Shown here in pieces: positions 6,764-10,077 of a DNA stretch of 10,077 nt. A program made the translations under genes and the position numbers. Within the stretch, counting starts at the first letter, position 1. The number at the start of each line of letters is the position of its first letter. Below the pieces are notes generated by a model. It saw only the letters and a list, made by a program, of their open reading frames with translations. It searched no databases and had not been told where the DNA came from. The stretch comes from Fidelibacterota bacterium (GTDB lineage Bacteria > Fidelibacterota > UBA2242), in NCBI GenBank assembly GCA_023229045.1, contig JALOAB010000059.1, forward strand, positions 1 through 10,077. The letters run 5' to 3'.

Positions 6764-7116
6764 CATCGGAACATAAAGATAAAAGAGTTGCTCGTCTGAT
6801 TCTGTTGATTTCAGGTGGAATATTGATCTACTGGATTTATCGCCTGATCGTGGTACTGGTGCGGTGGCTGGGTCATTTTAAGTTTCAAGCCGCCGGTGGT
6901 TGGTCAGCTTTGGGCAACTTCTGTTGGGCTAATTTGAGTATTATTCTGGTGGTTTACGTGATAATTTGTCTGCAGATCGCCGGTGTAGTGGAATTCCGCT
7001 TCAGAAGGAATTTTTTAAAGGCGTTTTTCCTGGGATTATTAATGACTCCGCCGATAATGGTTATCTATATGAAAAAAACAAAACGATACGAAATTCCGGT
7101 AATTAACGATAAATGA
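6760..7116 (+). CDS. Small three-helix membrane protein of unknown function
   Basis: A 118-residue protein that I do not recognise. Three hydrophobic segments are clear: about 10-37, 58-78 and 85-104. The N-terminus (TSEHKDKR) and C-terminus are polar and charged. A basic FRFRRN stretch (79-84) sits between helices 2 and 3, and an MKKTKR stretch follows helix 3. The gene is real by context: AAAAGGAG lies 6 bases before its ATG, and the ATG overlaps the exporter stop (ATGA, 6760-6763). Its position between an inner-membrane exporter and a periplasmic carrier suggests an accessory subunit of the exporter. That role is inference only. Confidence 0.8.
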   Translation: MTSEHKDKRVARLILLISGGILIYWIYRLIVVLVRWLGHFKFQAAGGWSALGNFCWANLSIILVVYVIICLQIAGVVEFRFRRNFLKAFFLGLLMTPPIMVIYMKKTKRYEIPVINDK

Positions 7117-7137
7117 CTTCAATAAAAGGAGATTAGT

Positions 7138-7929
7138 ATGAAAAAATACCTGGCACTGAGCGTAACAATGCTCATCGTTCTCTACACCACTGGTTTTGCG
7201 CAGACGTCGGGGCGCGATATTATGCTGAAAGTTGAGAAACAGCAGGAGGTTAAAACCCGCATCGCCAAGTCAAAAATGATCCTGATCAACAAGCAAAACA
7301 AGACCCGTGAACGGGATGTCGTCCAGTACACAAAATCGGTTAACGATCCGAAAGGTGTCGATGAGAAAATCCTCGTGTTTTTCGAGTATCCGGCTGATAT
7401 TCGCGGAACCGGATTGCTGATGATTTCTTACTCCGATCCGAAAAAAGATGACGACCGCTGGCTCTATCTACCGGCTTTGAAGAAAGTGCGCCGGATCGCC
7501 GGTGAGAGTAAGAATGAATATTTCATGGGCACCGATTTTACCTATGACGATATGGGCGGTCGGCTGATCGATCAGGATTCTCATACGCTCATTGGCGAAG
7601 AGACCATCGACGGTATTACATGCTACAAAATCGAATCGGTGCCAATCGATAAAAACGATTTATACAGTAAAAAGATCAGTTGGGTAATTCCTGATAAATG
7701 GGTGCATATCAAGGTTGATTTCTATGATCGCAAAGGTCAGCTTATGAAGACCCTTAGGGCTGATGACATTCGCAACGTTTCCGGCGTCTGGCTTCAGTTC
7801 AATCTGGAAATGACTAACTATGTCACGAATCATAGAACTATTCTGAAAATCCTGGAGGCGAAACTCAACGAGCCGATCGGCGATCAGGTTTTCACGACAA
7901 CCGCTCTTGAACGCGGAGGAATCAGATGA
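7138..7929 (+). CDS. LolA-like periplasmic outer-membrane lipoprotein-sorting protein
   Basis: A 263-residue secreted protein. The signal peptide is MKK plus a hydrophobic core, with likely cleavage after FAQ at residue 22. The mature part has hallmarks of the LolA-like group annotated as outer membrane lipoprotein-sorting proteins (COG2834 type): PADIRGTG (85-92), DRWLYLPALKKVRRI (106-120) and FMGTDFTYDDM (129-139). These domains form a half-barrel that shields acyl chains. This group is distinct from housekeeping LolA and often accompanies MMPL exporters, as in aryl polyene clusters. Here it probably carries the exported lipid, or a lipid-modified partner, across the periplasm. AAAAGGAG lies 6 bases before the ATG, and the stop overlaps the barrel gene (ATGA, 7926-7929). 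The family call is firm; the cargo is unknown. Confidence 0.88.
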   Translation: MKKYLALSVTMLIVLYTTGFAQTSGRDIMLKVEKQQEVKTRIAKSKMILINKQNKTRERDVVQYTKSVNDPKGVDEKILVFFEYPADIRGTGLLMISYSDPKKDDDRWLYLPALKKVRRIAGESKNEYFMGTDFTYDDMGGRLIDQDSHTLIGEETIDGITCYKIESVPIDKNDLYSKKISWVIPDKWVHIKVDFYDRKGQLMKTLRADDIRNVSGVWLQFNLEMTNYVTNHRTILKILEAKLNEPIGDQVFTTTALERGGIR

Positions 7930-9215
7930 AACGGGCGGCTATCTGGATAACGGTTTTATCAATCATCTGTATTGCTTATCCGGCTTGGGCGCAGATGACT
8001 TTCCGCGGATTTATCCTGAATCAGGATATGTTTCGGGCGAATGAATCTCTCGACGCCATGTTAATCCGGAACCGACTGCGACTGAATGCCGAGATTTATG
8101 GCGAAAACGTCGCCGCCTTTGCATCATTGGACGTCACCAATGACATTGCCGATACTACGACGACCATTCCGAATCTGCGCGACGCCTATATTGATATTTA
8201 CAATAAATGGCTCGACCTCAGGATCGGCAAACAGCAGGTCGTGTGGGGCAAAACCGACGGCTATTTCATTAATGATATTGTGAATCCACTGGATCTGTCA
8301 TATTTCCTGTTGCAGGATTTCGAAGATATCCGCATGGCGACGACCATGCTCAATGCCAGATTACATTATGGTTATCATTCCCTCGAAATTCTGGTTATTC
8401 CGGAATTCAAGCCGATCAATCTGAAGTTTGAGGGAGATTGGGGCTATAAACGGCCTACAGTAATGACGATTCCGATTCCTTATCCGGGACAGATTATTTA
8501 TCGTGATATTCCGCTTTATTATGCGGAAGATAAACCGCCGCAGATTTCTTTAAAGAAGGCGGAGTACGCCCTGAAACTGAATACTTTCCTTTTGGGAAGC
8601 GACCTGTCTTTAATGTACCTGAAAATCCGCGAAGATCGTCCGGTTTATTTTACCCAAATGCTCTTTGACACAAGCGGAATACCACTTCAGGTCAATTTGA
8701 CGCCGACGCATCCCTGGCAGAATTTCTTCGGTTTGAATTTCTCCAAACCGGTAGGAGTTTTCGTTTTTCGCGGCGAAGGCGGTTATTATCCCGAGAGACA
8801 TTTCAATACCCAAAATCAGTCATATCTGACGAAAGGAATGATCGTAGCTAAGCCGTTTACGCAGTTCATGCTCGGTGCTGATTATCAATTGTCATCGGCT
8901 TTGGATATATCTGTTCAGGGAATTAACGAACGGATTTTAGATTATGAAAGCGGTATCCAGGCCGACGAAAACGTCTTCATCGGTACGCTGATGCTGAGAG
9001 GTCATTTCGTTAATGAAACATTATCCCCGTTATTCTTGATTTTGTACAATTTCGAAGATAAATCTTCACTGATGCGGACGAGCGTCGATTGGAATTATGC
9101 GGATAATTTTACAATCACGGCCGGAGCCGATTTTCTGAGTGGCATATCGGATACGATCTTCGGAATGTATGATGCCAACGATAATTTTTATCTGAAAGTG
9201 AAATACAGTTTCTGA
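7926..9215 (+). CDS. Outer-membrane beta-barrel protein, DUF1302-like
   Basis: A 429-residue predicted outer-membrane protein. A signal peptide with likely cleavage after AWA (residue 22) leads into alternating strand-like sequence throughout, and the chain ends YLKVKYSF, the terminal Phe typical of BAM-assembled barrels. The segment LRIGKQQVVWGKTDG (98-112), followed by NPLDLSYFLLQDFEDIRM (120-137), is characteristic of the DUF1302 and related porin-like proteins seen beside MMPL exporters. GGAGGA (7915-7920) lies 5 bases before the ATG, which overlaps the LolA-like gene. It is the last gene of the operon, followed by a strong terminator. It may be the exit channel or receiving site in the outer membrane for the exported substrate. 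A general porin role is an alternative. Confidence 0.82.
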   Translation: MKRAAIWITVLSIICIAYPAWAQMTFRGFILNQDMFRANESLDAMLIRNRLRLNAEIYGENVAAFASLDVTNDIADTTTTIPNLRDAYIDIYNKWLDLRIGKQQVVWGKTDGYFINDIVNPLDLSYFLLQDFEDIRMATTMLNARLHYGYHSLEILVIPEFKPINLKFEGDWGYKRPTVMTIPIPYPGQIIYRDIPLYYAEDKPPQISLKKAEYALKLNTFLLGSDLSLMYLKIREDRPVYFTQMLFDTSGIPLQVNLTPTHPWQNFFGLNFSKPVGVFVFRGEGGYYPERHFNTQNQSYLTKGMIVAKPFTQFMLGADYQLSSALDISVQGINERILDYESGIQADENVFIGTLMLRGHFVNETLSPLFLILYNFEDKSSLMRTSVDWNYADNFTITAGADFLSGISDTIFGMYDANDNFYLKVKYSF

Positions 9216-9251
9216 TCATTGATGTTTATCACTGTAATAGATTGTTTATAA

Positions 9252-9287
9252 AAACAAAAAGTCCCGGTTACCCGGGACCTTTTGTTT
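9252..9287. terminator. Strong bidirectional intrinsic terminator
   Basis: AAACAAAAAGTCCCGG (9252-9267) pairs with CCGGGACCTTTTGTTT (9272-9287) at 15 of 16 positions around a TTAC loop. The core is a 7-bp GC-rich stem. A and T tracts flank it on both sides, so it can stop transcription from the export operon (plus strand) and from the small lipoprotein-like gene (minus strand), which converge on it. Confidence 0.85.
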
Positions 9288-9312
9288 AATTCAACTGGTA
9301 ATTTCTGTCAGT

Positions 9313-9447
9313 TTACGCTTTGACAGTGTCAACCACGGCCGTGGTGTCAACCGGAGCCGGTGTTTCTTCCACTTTGGCCTTTTTCTGGCAGTTGCCTGCA
9401 ATTATAACCAAGCTGACAACCATCAGGATTACCATCAGTTTTTTCAT
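9313..9447 (-). CDS. Small lipoprotein-like secreted peptide (44 aa)
   Basis: A 44-residue peptide that length cut-offs would miss. It starts MKK and has a hydrophobic segment to about residue 18, then AGNC with Cys20, QKK, and a short Pro/Thr/Val-rich tail containing PVDTTAVVDT. This is the layout of a tiny lipoprotein with Cys20 as the lipidated residue. The site is not canonical, though: Asn precedes Cys and Ala is at -3 where Leu is usual, so lipidation is uncertain. AGGAG (9454-9458) lies 6 bases before the ATG, an excellent ribosome binding site, and the gene ends just before the bidirectional terminator. Small Lys-rich lipoproteins with Val-Asp-Thr tails have no assigned function that I know of. 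It stands alone, with no recognisable promoter. Confidence 0.65.
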   Translation of the reverse strand: MKKLMVILMVVSLVIIAGNCQKKAKVEETPAPVDTTAVVDTVKA

Positions 9448-9586
9448 TTTACTCTCCTCTATATACCTTTAAAATACCTCGTCTACCCCGGACGAATTGC
9501 GTTAACTTAAATAGAATTTTACTCAAAATAAAGAAAAATGTCGGAAATATCGTTTAGAAATAATGACTTAATTTTAAAACATTTAA

Positions 9587-9602
9587 CTGCTATTATCAGC
9601 AG
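9587..9602 (-). terminator. Weak hairpin after the glycosyltransferase gene
   Basis: CTGCT (9587-9591) pairs with AGCAG (9598-9602) around a 6-base loop. On the minus strand it is followed by TTAAATGTTTT. It lies 40 bases past the stop of the glycosyltransferase gene, so it may be a weak terminator. The stem is only 5 bp. Confidence 0.3.
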
Positions 9603-9642
9603 GTGAACGTGACAACTTCTGGAAAATAATCGAATTTTAGCA

Positions 9643-10077
9643 TTATCTTGGAGTGTCAATTATTCTGATTTCATCTGGGATTGGAAGAGATTTTGAAAGA
9701 TTCTCCAGATCGGATTTAATGGAATCGATAATGTCAGCCTGCATCAATTGCTCAAGCCCGGTGGAGTCAACCAATTCCTGCCGGTTTTGGGCTTTGCCTC
9801 CGGAGAGAATTTCATAATTGACCGAATCAATCCGACCGGTTTTAAAAAGCCAACTCAGCAACCATTTGCGACGGTGTTCGGTAAAGTTGGATTCGTCATA
9901 AGGCGAATGATGGCGCGGACTGGGCAGGATCGCTATTAAACGGCTGGCTTCGTCAATATTCAGTTCCGCGGCCGACTTATTGAAATAGTGTTGCGCGGCG
10001 GTTTCCACTCCATATATCCCTCGACCGAATTCGATAACGTTCAGGTAAATCTCAAGGATACGCCTTTTGGACAAATA
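9643..10077 (-). CDS. mtgA: Monofunctional peptidoglycan glycosyltransferase, C-terminal part
   Basis: The 3' part of a GT51-family gene; the 5' end lies beyond the right edge. The frame is open to the last base, so the TTG at 10072-10074 is an internal Leu codon, not a start. The visible segment YLSKRRILEIYLNVIEFG, then GIYGVETAAQHYF, is the conserved C-terminal part of the glycosyltransferase domain that polymerises lipid II into glycan strands at the inner membrane. The catalytic Glu motifs and any transmembrane anchor would be upstream and are not seen. After LIAILPSPRHHSP the chain goes on about 90 residues with no penicillin-binding transpeptidase domain. This fits monofunctional MtgA with a C-terminal tail longer than in E. 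coli, and the tail (EQLMQADIIDSIKSDLENLS region) looks helical. The gene symbol follows from the domain layout. Confidence 0.85.
   Translation of the reverse strand, partial: YLSKRRILEIYLNVIEFGRGIYGVETAAQHYFNKSAAELNIDEASRLIAILPSPRHHSPYDESNFTEHRRKWLLSWLFKTGRIDSVNYEILSGGKAQNRQELVDSTGLEQLMQADIIDSIKSDLENLSKSLPIPDEIRIIDTPR

Noticed and set aside
10072..10074. TTG as the start of the glycosyltransferase gene
   Set aside because: The frame stays open to the window edge and the visible part is only the C-terminal portion of a GT51 domain, so this is an internal codon.

Overview
The window comes from a diderm (two-membrane) bacterium of moderate G+C content. The evidence for an outer membrane is a predicted beta-barrel ending in Phe, a LolA-like periplasmic protein, and a GT51 peptidoglycan glycosyltransferase. 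Gene content resembles uncultured FCB-group or deltaproteobacterial-type genomes, but nothing here fixes the phylum. No rRNA, tRNA, CRISPR array or insertion sequence was seen.

Left part (1-3731, minus strand). A strong sigma70-type promoter (TTGAAA, 16 nt, TATAAT) drives a polyamine operon: speD (S-adenosylmethionine decarboxylase), speB (agmatinase/arginase family) and a deoxyhypusine-synthase-like gene whose ATG overlaps the speB stop. A UbiA-family prenyltransferase gene follows on the same strand, behind an AT-rich hairpin that may act as a terminator. Beyond it lie an imperfect inverted repeat built from CGCNGAG units and a frame of uncertain status that runs off the left edge. speD makes decarboxylated SAM and speB makes putrescine, but spermidine synthase is absent. 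The deoxyhypusine-synthase-like enzyme keeps the catalytic Lys but lacks other substrate residues of the classic enzyme, so it probably makes a free polyamine.

Middle part (3852-9215, plus strand). Transcribed divergently from the polyamine operon, this compact operon encodes a TetR regulator, an RND/MMPL exporter, a small three-helix membrane protein, a LolA-like periplasmic protein and an outer-membrane barrel. Three of the four junctions are ATGA overlaps. The products would span the inner membrane, periplasm and outer membrane, so this looks like a regulated route for moving a lipid or other hydrophobic compound outward. The substrate is unknown. This is the most interesting system in the window.

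Right part (9216-10077). A strong hairpin ends the export operon and, on the other strand, ends a 44-codon gene for a lipoprotein-like peptide. The C-terminal part of a monofunctional peptidoglycan glycosyltransferase (MtgA type) enters from the right edge on the minus strand.
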